NCBI GenBank assembly: GCA_938030735.1
Contig: CALHIM010000010.1
Span: 1 to 64,000 of the forward strand
Reading direction: 5' to 3'
Length of the DNA stretch: 64,000 nucleotides
Source: an uncultured bacterium
GTDB taxonomy: Bacteria > Patescibacteriota > Saccharimonadia > Saccharimonadales > Saccharimonadaceae
Notes under the pieces: generated by a model
What the model saw: only the letters and a program-made list of their open reading frames with translations
What the model was told of the DNA's origin: nothing
Database searches by the model: none
Shown: one piece after another, positions 34,464 through 43,110 of the stretch
Numbering within the stretch: the first letter of the stretch is position 1
Layout: each line of letters opens with the position of its first letter
Program-made: the position numbers and the translations under genes

Positions 34464-34706
34464 CTATATATAGCCATGGTTAGTATAGATTGTATTTAAC
34501 GCATTCTGATAAACATTTTCACGAATACTATAATAAAAGTTATTCTGAAGAGAATTTAATCGATCTAAAGTTTCTGTTTTTGATAGAGTCTAAAGAAACT
34601 CTTCATCATCTAAAGCGTCTGCGATGTTATTGCAATATCGCTTCATTGAGTCAGTTGATTGCTCTTTTGCATAATCCCTAATTGATTGAGATAATTCTTT
34701 AAACAT
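34464..34706 (-). pseudogene. Small gene broken by an in-frame TAG
   Basis: From ATG at 34706 the frame reads MFKELSQSIRDYAKEQSTDSM... for 38 codons to TAG (34590-34592), then stays open in the same frame for 41 sense codons of similar character (TLSKTETLDRLNSLQNNFYYSIRENV...) to TAG at 34464. A TTTACA-N17-TATAAT promoter ends 6 nt before the ATG, the leaderless pattern of this genome, so the gene is or was real. A recent nonsense mutation is the simplest reading; a true 38-aa protein is the alternative. Confidence 0.55.
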
Positions 34707-34870
34707 AACTAAATTATACTATAAAATGAACTGATTGTAAAATTATTATATAAAATATTATAGTTATTTGTGTTATAGAATAAACTTGCCAACTAAAAAT
34801 CGAAGGAGTAGTCTTCTATTTTCTATTTAATTCTGGCTAAAATAGAATTGCTTTTATAGAGGTAAATTTG
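34707..34870. other. Gap without a gene
   Basis: Contains the promoter of the broken gene; nothing else seen. Confidence 0.5.
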
Positions 34871-35104
34871 TTATTTTTCAATTTCGAAAATCTTAAATCG
34901 CGATTTTATACCAGTCTTTAGGGAGACTCGACTTTTCGAAACGCCGAATTCTTCTGCCAAAAGTTTGATTACCGCCAGATTTGCTTTGCCTTCAATCGCT
35001 GGCTCACGAACAAAAATCTCAAAAAACTCGCCGCTTTCATCTTGCGACTTTTGAATGAGATTTCCTTTTTTTGAATTTGGCTTAATTTTGCAACGAATCT
35101 TCAT
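34871..35104 (-). CDS. DUF167/YggU-family protein
   Basis: 77 aa: IRCKIKPNSKKGNLIQ, VREPAIEGKANLAVIKLLAEEFGVSKSRVSLKTGIKSRFKIFEI, the DUF167 pattern. Small alpha-beta protein of unknown function. It overlaps the end of tgt by 23 bp; an upstream in-frame ATG at 35140 would add 12 residues. Confidence 0.85.
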   Translation of the reverse strand: MKIRCKIKPNSKKGNLIQKSQDESGEFFEIFVREPAIEGKANLAVIKLLAEEFGVSKSRVSLKTGIKSRFKIFEIEK

Positions 35105-36353
35105 TTTGCTTAGTTTCGAAATCTTTTGCTCGCTCTTCACCGTAATATTTTATTAAAAATTGGCGTTTATATTCAAAAAAAGTGCCGTTTTCAAGACTCT
35201 CACGGATTTTATCAACTGTATTAATTACGAAAAATTCATTATGGATTGAAGCAAGTGTACTGGCAAGAATTTCGTCTGCACGGAAAAGATGATTAACATA
35301 AGCTTTTGTGAAATTTTGGCAAGTGTAGCAATTGCAATCGCTATCAATCGGTGTAAAGTCTTCTTTAAACTTGGCGTTTTTAATATTAATTCGCCCAGAA
35401 TAAGTAAAAATTGCACCGTTTCGAGCTTGACGAGTTGGCGCCACACAGTCAAATGTATCAATACCAAATTCCACACCTAAAAAGAGATCGGCGGGTTGCG
35501 CGCCCATTCCTAATAAATGTCGCGGCTTTTCTTCTGGTAAGGTTGTGTTCACCCAAGTTAACACTTCGGGGATTTCTTCTGGCTGAAAAATTCCACCAAT
35601 CCCAAAGCCGTCAAAATCTCTCGAGCCCAAAAAACTCGCACTTTCTTTTCGAAAATCTTCTTCGCGCGCACCTTGAACTACCGCGAAAAGCGCCTGCAGA
35701 TTTTCGCCTTTTGCGATATGCTCGGTATTTAATTCGTTGTGGCGTTTCAAACACTTTTCGGCCCAAAAATGAGTTTTATCTAATGCGGATTTAATTTGTG
35801 CTCGGCCAGCTAGCGGTGAAGTCAATTCATCAAAAGCCATATGAATATCGGCGCCAATTTTATGCTGAAGTTCCATTGAAATTTCTGGCGACATAAAAAT
35901 CTTTTCGCCTGAAATGTGAGATTTAAACCAAACTCCGTCTTCGCCAACTTTTGCGAGCTGATTCGAATTGTGGCGTGCTAGATTTGAATCGCCCTTCGAA
36001 ATGTGTGAAGTTGCATCAATTCCCTTTTTATAAGCCATTCCAAGTGAAAAAACCTGAAAACCGCCAGAATCAGTAAAGGTCGGTGCGTTCCAGTTCATAA
36101 ACTTATGAATTCCGCCAGCTTTTGCTAGAATATCTGCACCAGGCCGAAGCATTAGATGGTAGGTGTTTGCCAGTACGGCCTGTGCACCAGTTGAGCGGAT
36201 TTGCTCGGGTGTCATTGCTTTCACTGTTGCGTTAGTTCCGCCCGCAATATAAGCTGGGGTTTTAATTTCACCGTGTGGAGTTTGAATTACGCCAGTTCTT
36301 GCCAAAGTGCCATTAAGGCGAGTTTTAATTTCGAAACTTAAAGCTTTTTTCAT
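35082..36353 (-). CDS. tgt: tRNA-guanine transglycosylase
   Basis: Exchanges G34 for a queuine precursor in tRNAs for Asp, Asn, His and Tyr. Motifs: TFTDSGGFQVFSLG with the catalytic Asp, FDCVAPTRQARNGAIFT with the second Asp, and the zinc site CNCYTCQNFTKAYVNHLFRADE...H. 423 aa. No queuosine biosynthesis genes are visible, so queuine or preQ1 may be scavenged. Leaderless promoter: TTGCAA (36384-36389), 17 bp, TATACT (36361-36366), 7 nt to ATG. Confidence 0.96.
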   Translation of the reverse strand: MKKALSFEIKTRLNGTLARTGVIQTPHGEIKTPAYIAGGTNATVKAMTPEQIRSTGAQAVLANTYHLMLRPGADILAKAGGIHKFMNWNAPTFTDSGGFQVFSLGMAYKKGIDATSHISKGDSNLARHNSNQLAKVGEDGVWFKSHISGEKIFMSPEISMELQHKIGADIHMAFDELTSPLAGRAQIKSALDKTHFWAEKCLKRHNELNTEHIAKGENLQALFAVVQGAREEDFRKESASFLGSRDFDGFGIGGIFQPEEIPEVLTWVNTTLPEEKPRHLLGMGAQPADLFLGVEFGIDTFDCVAPTRQARNGAIFTYSGRINIKNAKFKEDFTPIDSDCNCYTCQNFTKAYVNHLFRADEILASTLASIHNEFFVINTVDKIRESLENGTFFEYKRQFLIKYYGEERAKDFETKQNEDSLQN

Positions 36354-36392
36354 CTGTTAAAGTATAACATAGAAATATTTTTTTTGCAATTT

Positions 36393-36418
36393 AAAAACCG
36401 CCCAGAAGAGCGATTTTT
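36393..36418 (-). terminator. Terminator of rplK
   Basis: Minus-strand stem AAATCGC / GCGGTTT followed by TT run, directly after the rplK stop. Confidence 0.7.
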
Positions 36419-36425
36419 AAGAATG

Positions 36426-36851
36426 TTATTCAGTAATTTCAACACCCATTGAACGAGCTGTTCCGGCGATAGTTTTCATAGCGCCTTCAAGTGAAACTGC
36501 GTTCAAGTGTTCCATTTTAGCTTCAGCAATTTCTTGCAATTGAGCTTTTGTAATTTTACCAACTTTGTCAGTTTTTGAATTTCCTGCACCTTTTTGGATT
36601 CCTGCTCGGTCTCGAATCATGTCATCAACTGGTTGACCAAGTGATTTCCAAGTGAAAGTTCGGTCTTCGTAAACTTGAAGGTGAACAATTACGTCTTTAC
36701 CCATCATATCTTTAGTTTTTTCATTGAATGGGTTGATGAAGTCCATCATATTTAGACCCCATTGACCAAGTGTTGAACCAACTGGAGGACCTGCTGTTGC
36801 ACGGCCAGCTGGGATTCGAAGTTTCAAATTTCCAATAACTTTTTTTGCCAT
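36426..36851 (-). CDS. rplK: Ribosomal protein L11
   Basis: 141 aa with the usual two domains: IPAGRATAGPPVGSTLGQWGLNMMDF (N-terminal) and the RNA-binding C-terminal GKITKAQLQEIAEAKMEHLNAVSLEGAMKTIAGTARSMG. It forms the GTPase stalk base. GGGAAA site before ATG. It has its own promoter and terminator, so it is transcribed apart from nusG-secE and rplA. Confidence 0.97.
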   Translation of the reverse strand: MAKKVIGNLKLRIPAGRATAGPPVGSTLGQWGLNMMDFINPFNEKTKDMMGKDVIVHLQVYEDRTFTWKSLGQPVDDMIRDRAGIQKGAGNSKTDKVGKITKAQLQEIAEAKMEHLNAVSLEGAMKTIAGTARSMGVEITE

Positions 36852-36903
36852 AATTTCCCTTTAAATAATTTTTTACTTGATAATTCAAGTGCGTAACGTA
36901 TTA

Positions 36904-36932
36904 ATTTTAGCATATTTTTTTTAAAATTTCAA
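36904..36932 (-). promoter_or_regulatory. Promoter of rplK
   Basis: TTGAAA (36927-36932), 17 bp, TAAAAT (36904-36909) on the minus strand; leader of about 45 nt. The remaining gap up to 37117 holds nothing I can support. Confidence 0.75.
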
Positions 36933-37117
36933 GCTTCAATTCGTTTATTTTAGGACTATTAACTCATTGTGTAAAATTTTGTGAAGATTGTTCGACGGAA
37001 AATTATGAATATGAAAATGTGATTAGCATGAAAAATATTGTTAAAATACATTGCTTGTAAGAAATGGCATTAGTTTAATATAAACCTCTATAGCCCCCAG
37101 CTTTGCTATGCTTTTTC

Positions 37118-37146
37118 TTGTCTTTAATTTTTAACTATGCTATAAT
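37118..37146 (+). promoter_or_regulatory. Promoter of the nucleotidyltransferase gene
   Basis: TTGTCT (37118-37123), 17 bp, TATAAT (37141-37146); the start codon with its GGAGG site follows. Confidence 0.8.
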
Positions 37147-37174
37147 TTTAAAATCACGCTTTGGAGGTTTAAAA

Positions 37175-37684
37175 ATGGAAAATCGTGAAGTACTTGAAGT
37201 TCTAAAAGATTTTGGGCGGGTTTATATTGTGGGAAGTTTTGCAATATATAAAGCTCTCTGCATTGATTCTGCTCAAAATAACGATATTGATATTGTGGTA
37301 AAAACAAATATAGCTGTCTCAAAAATTCGTAAACGGCTTGAAGATCTGGGCGGAACTTTTGTCGAAAATAATAATCACAAAGGCTTTCGAATTAACTATC
37401 GCGGACAACTTTTTGATATTTGGAGAATCAAAGATACGGATGCGATTTTTGAACAAGGCTTTGAACGAAAGTATCATAATATTACAGATCTAATTTCGTC
37501 ATTCGGTTTCAATCTTTACCAGGTTTGTATTTGTGTCGAAGATGGGATGATTCTAGCAACACCTGAATTTCACAAATATTCTCGAACGCAAGAACTTGAA
37601 CTTATTAATCATAATTTATCAAATCCTGAGTATATGATAGATAAAGCTCTTAGGATTAATAAGAACGTTGTTTCCAAAAAGTAA
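37175..37684 (+). CDS. Nucleotidyltransferase-fold protein (169 aa)
   Basis: VYIVGSFAIYKAL...NNDIDIVVKTN is the pol-beta-type nucleotidyltransferase motif (GS then DxD), followed by KIRKRLEDLGGTFVENNNHKGFRINYRGQLFDIWRI, which supplies the third carboxylate. The size fits small NTases related to MNT, AbiEii or kanamycin transferases. Start chosen after GGAGG; an upstream Met is dropped. It is inserted on the opposite strand between nusG and rplK, with its own promoter and terminator. Toxin, antitoxin or tRNA-modifying roles are possible. Confidence 0.75.
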   Translation: MENREVLEVLKDFGRVYIVGSFAIYKALCIDSAQNNDIDIVVKTNIAVSKIRKRLEDLGGTFVENNNHKGFRINYRGQLFDIWRIKDTDAIFEQGFERKYHNITDLISSFGFNLYQVCICVEDGMILATPEFHKYSRTQELELINHNLSNPEYMIDKALRINKNVVSKK

Positions 37685-37690
37685 TTTTTT

Positions 37691-37715
37691 TCTCGCTGAA
37701 TTTGGCGAGATTTTT
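37691..37715 (+). terminator. Terminator of the nucleotidyltransferase gene
   Basis: Stem TCTCGC / GCGAGA followed by TTTTT. Confidence 0.8.
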
Positions 37716-37730
37716 AATTTAAATCAAATT

Positions 37731-37755
37731 AAAACGCTCAATTTTGAGCGTTTTT
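37731..37755 (-). terminator. Terminator of nusG
   Basis: Near-perfect stem AAAACGCTCA / TGAGCGTTTT with T runs on both sides. Confidence 0.85.
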
Positions 37756-37773
37756 AGCTTTCGAAATTTAAAA

Positions 37774-38316
37774 TTAGATTTTTTCAATTTGAAGAATATC
37801 AAGCTCAACTGGTGTTTCGCGGCCAAACATTGAAACCATCACTTTGATTTTGCCTTTCACGGCGTCAATCTCAGAAACTGCACCTTCGAAACCTTTGAAT
37901 GGACCATCGATAATGTTGATAATTTCACCTTCAGAAAAGTTAATTTCAAACATTGGCTCTTCGGCGCCCATTCGGCGGCGAATATCACGCATTTCTTTTT
38001 CAGAAACTGGTGTTGGTGAATCTGAACCAATAAATCCAGTCACACCTGGTGTGTTTCGAACAACAAACCAAGTCTCCTCAGTTAATTTCATTTCAACCAA
38101 AACATAACTTTGTAGAATTTTTCGTTCAACAACTTTGCGTTTTCCATTCCTAACTTCAATCTGCTTCTCTTTCGGAACAAGCGTGTCGAAGATTTTGTCG
38201 GCCATATCTACACCTTCAATTCGTTGGCGAAGATTTTCCGCAACTTTGTCTTCATATCCCGCTAAAGTTGTAACCGCATACCAGTTTCGGGAATCATCAT
38301 ATCGTTTATTTGCCAT
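37774..38316 (-). CDS. nusG: Transcription factor NusG
   Basis: 180 aa. NGN domain (WYAVTTLAGYEDKVAENLRQRIE, QSYVLVEMKLTEETWFVVRNTPGVTGFIG) and C-terminal KOW domain (GEIINIIDGPFKGFEGAVSEIDAVKGKIKVMVSMFGRETPVELD). Couples RNA polymerase to the ribosome and to Rho. Follows secE after 15 nt. Confidence 0.97.
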   Translation of the reverse strand: MANKRYDDSRNWYAVTTLAGYEDKVAENLRQRIEGVDMADKIFDTLVPKEKQIEVRNGKRKVVERKILQSYVLVEMKLTEETWFVVRNTPGVTGFIGSDSPTPVSEKEMRDIRRRMGAEEPMFEINFSEGEIINIIDGPFKGFEGAVSEIDAVKGKIKVMVSMFGRETPVELDILQIEKI

Positions 38317-38331
38317 AAATACCTTTCAAAA

Positions 38332-38715
38332 TTACTTAATTAGTGTTTTAAAAATCCAGTTAAACAAGCCGTCTAGCAATAAAATTAATGTTGCAAATCC
38401 TACAGAAAATGCAATTACGGCACTAGTCATTTTCCAAGTTTCTTTGCGAGTTGGCCAGCGAACGAGTTTTAGTTCTTTCCAAGAAGCTACCAAATATTTA
38501 CCAAGTGCAACAAATGGAATTGTAACAAATTTAAACGGTTTCATTAAAATTCGCACAAATTTTGGTGCCGGTTTTTTAGCTTTTTTCTCTGTTTTAATGC
38601 CAGCAACTTTTGCAGCATATTTACTTATTTTTAGCTCTTTCGAAACTTCTTTTTCAGGCTTCGATTTTGCGTTTTTTGCCTTAACGCGAGTTATTTTGGT
38701 TTCTTTCTTCGCCAT
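38332..38715 (-). CDS. secE: Preprotein translocase subunit SecE
   Basis: 127 aa. The last 60 residues are SecE: amphipathic helix SWKELKLVRWPTRKETWKMT and one membrane helix (AVIAFSVGFATLILLLDGLFNWIF). The first 60 residues are a Lys-rich extension absent from the short Gram-positive type. AGGAGAAAG site before ATG. Upstream, a small hairpin AAGCCTAATAGGCTT with Ts (38738-38753) lies in the leader and might attenuate the operon. Confidence 0.93.
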   Translation of the reverse strand: MAKKETKITRVKAKNAKSKPEKEVSKELKISKYAAKVAGIKTEKKAKKPAPKFVRILMKPFKFVTIPFVALGKYLVASWKELKLVRWPTRKETWKMTSAVIAFSVGFATLILLLDGLFNWIFKTLIK

Positions 38716-38806
38716 CTTTCTCCTATTCCAAAATTAAAAAGCCTATTAGGCTTGATATGTCAAGTATACCATAAAATTTTTAAAAAAGCAAAAAATATGC
38801 AAAAAT

Positions 38807-40102
38807 CTATTCTTTAATTTTTGGGAGTTCAAAAAAGAATTTCGAACCGTGGTTTAATTTGCTTTCGAGTTGAATTTTTGTACCAATTTTTGCCGCCAAT
38901 TTTGAAGAAATATAAAGTCCTAAGCCTGTGCCGCCAGTTTCTCGCGTTCGCCAATCTTCACTCCTGTAAAACTTTTCGAAAATCCGTTTTTGATCGCTTG
39001 AGCTAATTCCAATCCCAGTATCTTTAACCTCAAAAATTACACCTTTTTGTGAATTTTTAAAACAAATTTCAATAGAACCTTCGCGCGTATATTTTAAAGC
39101 GTTTGTGATAAAATTTTGTAATAATTCTTCTAAATAAAGTTTACTAGCTTTAACATGATTAAGATTATTGTCAATATTTAAATTGAGGCTTAGGCCTCTT
39201 TCGAAAGCTGTTTTGTGATATTTTTTGAAAAGTGTCTCGGCAAGCTCTTTTGGGTTAATTTCTTCTGCTCCTTCACCGATTCCTCTTTCTGTACGTGAGA
39301 GTATTGAAAGATCATTCACCATTGTTGCAAGAAAATTATTTTGGCTGTAGGCAGTTTTAGCAGATTTTTCAAGCATCTTAAAAGGTTCTTTTTTATCAAT
39401 TAGCAGTTTTAAATTACTCAAAGAACCTTCCAAAATTGCTACTGGTGTACGAAGTTCGTGGCTCACAACACTAATAAATTCATCACGCTCTTCATCGAGT
39501 GTTTTTTGCTTGGTAATATCGCGTAAAATTACCACGAATTTTTTTAAATTAGACCTTGATTTTTTCGAAAAAGATTCTTTAATTTTAATAATTTCAATTT
39601 CAATCCGTAGTGTTTCATCTTCTTTTTGAAGAATTAAATCATTGGTTGAGAAATATGGCTTTCCCGCTTTAAGAATTTCTTGAATTTCGAATTTTTGCGT
39701 GTTGATTTTTGTAAGCTTACAAATTTTCGAAAGGTTTTTGTTTAAAATTTCACCATTTTCGCCTAAAATTTCAAGCGCTGCAGAATTGTATAATTCAATT
39801 TTTCCGCGCGAATCAATACCTAAAACTGCATCAGTTAAGCTGTTAATGATCGTTAAAATTCTATTTCGCGAATCTTCAGCATTCTTACGGGCTTCAAGCA
39901 TTTTTTGGCGAGTTTGTTTTTGGCGAACTCCAAAAATTATAAAAGCTAAATTTAAAGCAAAGAGCGTAAATAATATAACTATAAAATCAATAAAATTTAG
40001 CGGATGAGTAATAAAAATAATTGCAATCTCAGACAGAAAAATCATTGTGCCGAGCATGAATCTTATTAAGAGCTCATTTTTGCGATTATGAAATTTATCC
40101 AT
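38807..40102 (-). CDS. Sensor histidine kinase
   Basis: 431 aa. Two membrane helices near the N-terminus, a PAS domain (about 85-200, SLTDAVLGIDSRGKIELYNSAA), then HisKA with the phospho-acceptor His in SVVSHELRTPVAILEG and HATPase_c with NALKYT, DTGIGIS and GGTGLGLYIS. No response regulator is adjacent, so it is an orphan in this window. Start at 40102: TTGATT-N17-TATAAT ends 7 nt before it (leaderless), while the earlier ATG would be 1 nt after the -10 box. Confidence 0.93.
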   Translation of the reverse strand: MDKFHNRKNELLIRFMLGTMIFLSEIAIIFITHPLNFIDFIVILFTLFALNLAFIIFGVRQKQTRQKMLEARKNAEDSRNRILTIINSLTDAVLGIDSRGKIELYNSAALEILGENGEILNKNLSKICKLTKINTQKFEIQEILKAGKPYFSTNDLILQKEDETLRIEIEIIKIKESFSKKSRSNLKKFVVILRDITKQKTLDEERDEFISVVSHELRTPVAILEGSLSNLKLLIDKKEPFKMLEKSAKTAYSQNNFLATMVNDLSILSRTERGIGEGAEEINPKELAETLFKKYHKTAFERGLSLNLNIDNNLNHVKASKLYLEELLQNFITNALKYTREGSIEICFKNSQKGVIFEVKDTGIGISSSDQKRIFEKFYRSEDWRTRETGGTGLGLYISSKLAAKIGTKIQLESKLNHGSKFFFELPKIKE

Positions 40103-40141
40103 AACCATAATTATACGCTAAAGAAAATGAAAAATCAATTC

Positions 40142-40178
40142 TTAAAACCGCAAGAATAAGGGTAAACTGCGGTTTTAA
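40142..40178 (-). terminator. Terminator of dnaX-dnaB
   Basis: Stem AAAACCGC / GCGGTTTT with a 17-nt loop and T run. Confidence 0.75.
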
Positions 40179-40181
40179 AAT

Positions 40182-41537
40182 TTATTCACCATGCTTGCGG
40201 TCAAGCGACATAAAGCGGAGGCGTTCTGGGTGGAAATAGAGCTCAATTGTACCAACTGGGCCATGGCGGTGCTTGGCAAGAATGAGATCGGTGATATTTT
40301 CTCGCTCAGTTTCAGGATTGTAATAAGCCTCACGATAAAGAAACATCACGATGTCTGCATCTTGCTCGATAGAACCAGATTCACGGAGGTCGGCGAGTTG
40401 CGGTATTTTGGGGTCACGGCTCTCAACGGAACGGCTGAGCTGCGAAAGCGCAATTACAGGCACATTTAATTCGCGTGCGAGCAACTTTAAGCCACGCGAA
40501 ATTTCTGAAACCTCTTGAACACGGTTTGCCGAAGATTTTGCTGAGCCGCTTCCCTGCATCAGCTGTAGATAGTCAATGACAATTAAACCAAGCTCGCCAT
40601 CATGTGCAGCGCGCCGTGCTTTTGTTCGCATTTCGAGAACACTTACGCCCGGTGTATCATCAATAAAAATCGGAGCTTCAGCCATTTCTCCCATCGCATC
40701 AGCTAGCTTTGCAAAGTCTTCGTCACTCAAATTTCCCGTTCGAATATTCCACGAATCAACTCCGGCGGCATCTGCAAGCATACGGTCAACAAGCTGTTCT
40801 TTACTCATCTCAAGGCTAAAGAAAAGTACTGATTTTTTCTCGATTGTAGCAATATTATAAGCTAAATTTGTTACGAAAGTTGTTTTTCCCATCGCTGGCC
40901 GGGCAGCAAGAATAATTAGGTCTGAACGCTGCAATCCTGCTGTTTTGTTGTCAAGATCACGATAGCCTGTTCGAATCCCACGAATTGCCCCTTTGTTCTT
41001 ATAAAGCTCATCTAATCTTTCGAAGGAGTCGTTCAGAATATCTTCCATTGAAGATAGATCTTGTTTTAAGCTTGCATCTGAAACGCTGAAAAGTTCGGCT
41101 TCACTTTGGCCTAAAAGTTGCGGAACGGTTAATTCTTCATTAAAAGCTAATTCAGTAATGTCGCCGCCAGCCTTGATTAGCCGCCTTCGAACTGCTGCCT
41201 GAGCAACAATTTCAGCATAGCTTGCTGCGTGTGAAGCTGTTGGAACGTAGTTTGTTAACTCTGCTAAATAACTTGAGCCACCAACTGCGTCAAGCTCTTC
41301 CCGTTTTTTAAGTTCATTCGTAAGCGTTAGAAGATCGACTGGCTGGTGATGCTCATAAAGTCGAATAATCGACGCAAAAATTGTGGCGTGGCGTTTGTCA
41401 TAGAAATCTGCCGCTTTCACGATTTCTACAATATCAATTAAAACTTCCTCATCAATCAAAATAGCGCCAATTAAACTCATCTCGGCATCTAAATTCTGTG
41501 GCGGAATTTTACCGCCGGTTTTCTCGCTACTCATCAA
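40182..41537 (-). CDS. dnaB: Replicative DNA helicase DnaB
   Basis: 451 aa. N-terminal primase-interaction domain (NLDAEMSLIGAILIDEE) and the RecA-like motor: ILAARPAMGKTTFVTN, SLEMSKEQLVDRM, LGLIVIDYLQLMQ and SRSVESRDPKIPQLADLRESGSIEQDADIVMFLYR. No intein. It overlaps dnaX by 11 bp, which joins two replisome genes in one transcript. Confidence 0.97.
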   Translation of the reverse strand: MMSSEKTGGKIPPQNLDAEMSLIGAILIDEEVLIDIVEIVKAADFYDKRHATIFASIIRLYEHHQPVDLLTLTNELKKREELDAVGGSSYLAELTNYVPTASHAASYAEIVAQAAVRRRLIKAGGDITELAFNEELTVPQLLGQSEAELFSVSDASLKQDLSSMEDILNDSFERLDELYKNKGAIRGIRTGYRDLDNKTAGLQRSDLIILAARPAMGKTTFVTNLAYNIATIEKKSVLFFSLEMSKEQLVDRMLADAAGVDSWNIRTGNLSDEDFAKLADAMGEMAEAPIFIDDTPGVSVLEMRTKARRAAHDGELGLIVIDYLQLMQGSGSAKSSANRVQEVSEISRGLKLLARELNVPVIALSQLSRSVESRDPKIPQLADLRESGSIEQDADIVMFLYREAYYNPETERENITDLILAKHRHGPVGTIELYFHPERLRFMSLDRKHGE

Positions 41538-43074
41538 TTTTTACCATTTCTCCACCCCCCATTAAATCCTGAACACTTGCAATCGCCGGGTCGCTCGCGG
41601 GTTTTGCTGTTCCAAAAACTTCAATTGCCCAGCCATCTGCGCCAATTTTCTTTAAAGCTTTTCCCATTGAAGATTGGGCTTTTGCTTTTTCGAGCTGTTT
41701 TTGGTTAAAAGGTCTGCCCGTATAAATTTTAATTTTACCATTTTCGAAAATATGGCCAGATTGTTTTAAAATCGTTTGAACTCCCTTATCACCCTCATCA
41801 ATCGCACTCCAGAAGTCTGTCCATTTAAATTCTTTCTTTTCGCCCAGATCTTGATTTTTATTGTCATTTTTTGGTTGAACTTCATCTAAACTTTCTGGAA
41901 TTTCACTTTTCAAAGATTCATCTTCTTCATCTTTTTGCGGAATTTCTATTTTATCTTCATGATTTTCAGTTTTTGGCGAATTTTCGAAAGTTTCTTTTTG
42001 TAAGTTTGGCTGATTTTCTGATTCACTTTTTGAAATTTCTGCCGTTTTTTGGCTTTCAGCTTTTGACTCTGGAGCTGTTTTTTGCTGAATTTGTTGCGAC
42101 ACATTTTGGTTTATTGAAAACTGCGGTGTAAAACTCGGCTGAATAAAAATTGAAAGTAGTTCCATTTCAATAAAATTTGACTTTTCCGCTCGTGTTAGCG
42201 GCACTAAAAATTGCGAAAGATATGGTTTTTCACCAATCTTTTCAGTAATAAAATTTAAAAGCTGGCTGGCAAAATTCTTCAAATCCACGCCAGAACTGCG
42301 AACATCTCGCACGATTTGCAAAATTTCGTTTGAATTTTGTTTTTCGAAAGCTGAAATTAAAGCATTGATTTGTGCTTTTGGTGCTAATCCAAGAGCTTCT
42401 TCAAGTAGATTTGCTGTAATTTCTTTATTTTTTTCTGCAATGCTTGAAATTTGATCAAGTAGTGAAATACTATCACGAAAACTCCCTTCACCGCGTTCGG
42501 CAATAATTTCAATCGCTTCTCTGGAAATATTAATTTTTTCATTTTTGGCAATAAATTCTAAATGAGCACAAACGTCTTCTTTTGAAATAAATCGAAAAAC
42601 AAACCGCTGAGTTCGGCTGATAATTGTTGCTGGCAATTTGTGGGCATCGGTTGTAGCAAGAATAAAAACGGCGTGTTCTGGTGGTTCTTCAAGGGTTTTG
42701 AGAAGTGCATTAAAAGCAGCTTTCGAAAGCATATGAACTTCATCTATAATGTAAACACGATATTTGGCGGAAAATGGCGCAACTTGCACATTATCTCGAA
42801 GCTGGCGAATGTCATCTACTCCGTTATTGCTAGCGGCATCAATTTCAATAATATCTGGGTGATTGTCTTCTTCAGAATATGGCAGATTATTAATTTCGTG
42901 GGCTAAAATTCGCGCAATAGAAGTTTTACCAACACCGCGTGGGCCAGTAAAAAGGTAAGCATGGGCAATTTTCCCCTGTTTTAAAGCATTTTCAAGCACC
43001 GTTGTAATGTGTTTTTGACCCACAACTTCACTTAATTTCTTACTCCGATATTTGCGATATAATGCTTTACTCAT
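41527..43074 (-). CDS. dnaX: DNA polymerase III tau/gamma subunit without zinc module
   Basis: 515 aa. Walker A FTGPRGVGKTSIARILA, Walker B IIDEVHML, SRC-like ISRTQRF, and domain III. The zinc module between Walker A and HPDIIEIDAASNNG normally has four Cys and about 25 residues; here it is the short INNLPYSEEDN with no Cys. The tail (about 340-430) is a Glu/Lys/Ser-rich linker followed by a folded C-terminal domain (WTDFWSAIDEG...). Leaderless promoter: TTGATT (43105-43110), 17 bp, TAAAAT (43082-43087), 7 nt to ATG. Confidence 0.96.
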   Translation of the reverse strand: MSKALYRKYRSKKLSEVVGQKHITTVLENALKQGKIAHAYLFTGPRGVGKTSIARILAHEINNLPYSEEDNHPDIIEIDAASNNGVDDIRQLRDNVQVAPFSAKYRVYIIDEVHMLSKAAFNALLKTLEEPPEHAVFILATTDAHKLPATIISRTQRFVFRFISKEDVCAHLEFIAKNEKINISREAIEIIAERGEGSFRDSISLLDQISSIAEKNKEITANLLEEALGLAPKAQINALISAFEKQNSNEILQIVRDVRSSGVDLKNFASQLLNFITEKIGEKPYLSQFLVPLTRAEKSNFIEMELLSIFIQPSFTPQFSINQNVSQQIQQKTAPESKAESQKTAEISKSESENQPNLQKETFENSPKTENHEDKIEIPQKDEEDESLKSEIPESLDEVQPKNDNKNQDLGEKKEFKWTDFWSAIDEGDKGVQTILKQSGHIFENGKIKIYTGRPFNQKQLEKAKAQSSMGKALKKIGADGWAIEVFGTAKPASDPAIASVQDLMGGGEMVKIDE

Positions 43075-43081
43075 TAGTTCT

Positions 43082-43110
43082 ATTTTATCAGCTTTTTACT
43101 TAAAAATCAA
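43082..43110 (-). promoter_or_regulatory. Leaderless promoter of dnaX-dnaB
   Basis: TTGATT, 17-bp spacer, TAAAAT, then 7 nt to the ATG with no Shine-Dalgarno site. Confidence 0.82.

Noticed and set aside
34590..34592. TAG recoded as an amino acid
   Set aside because: TAG ends several intact genes here, so it is a normal stop.
34490..34681. Plus-strand 63-codon ORF
   Set aside because: No ribosome site or promoter; the opposite strand has a promoter and a coherent (broken) frame.
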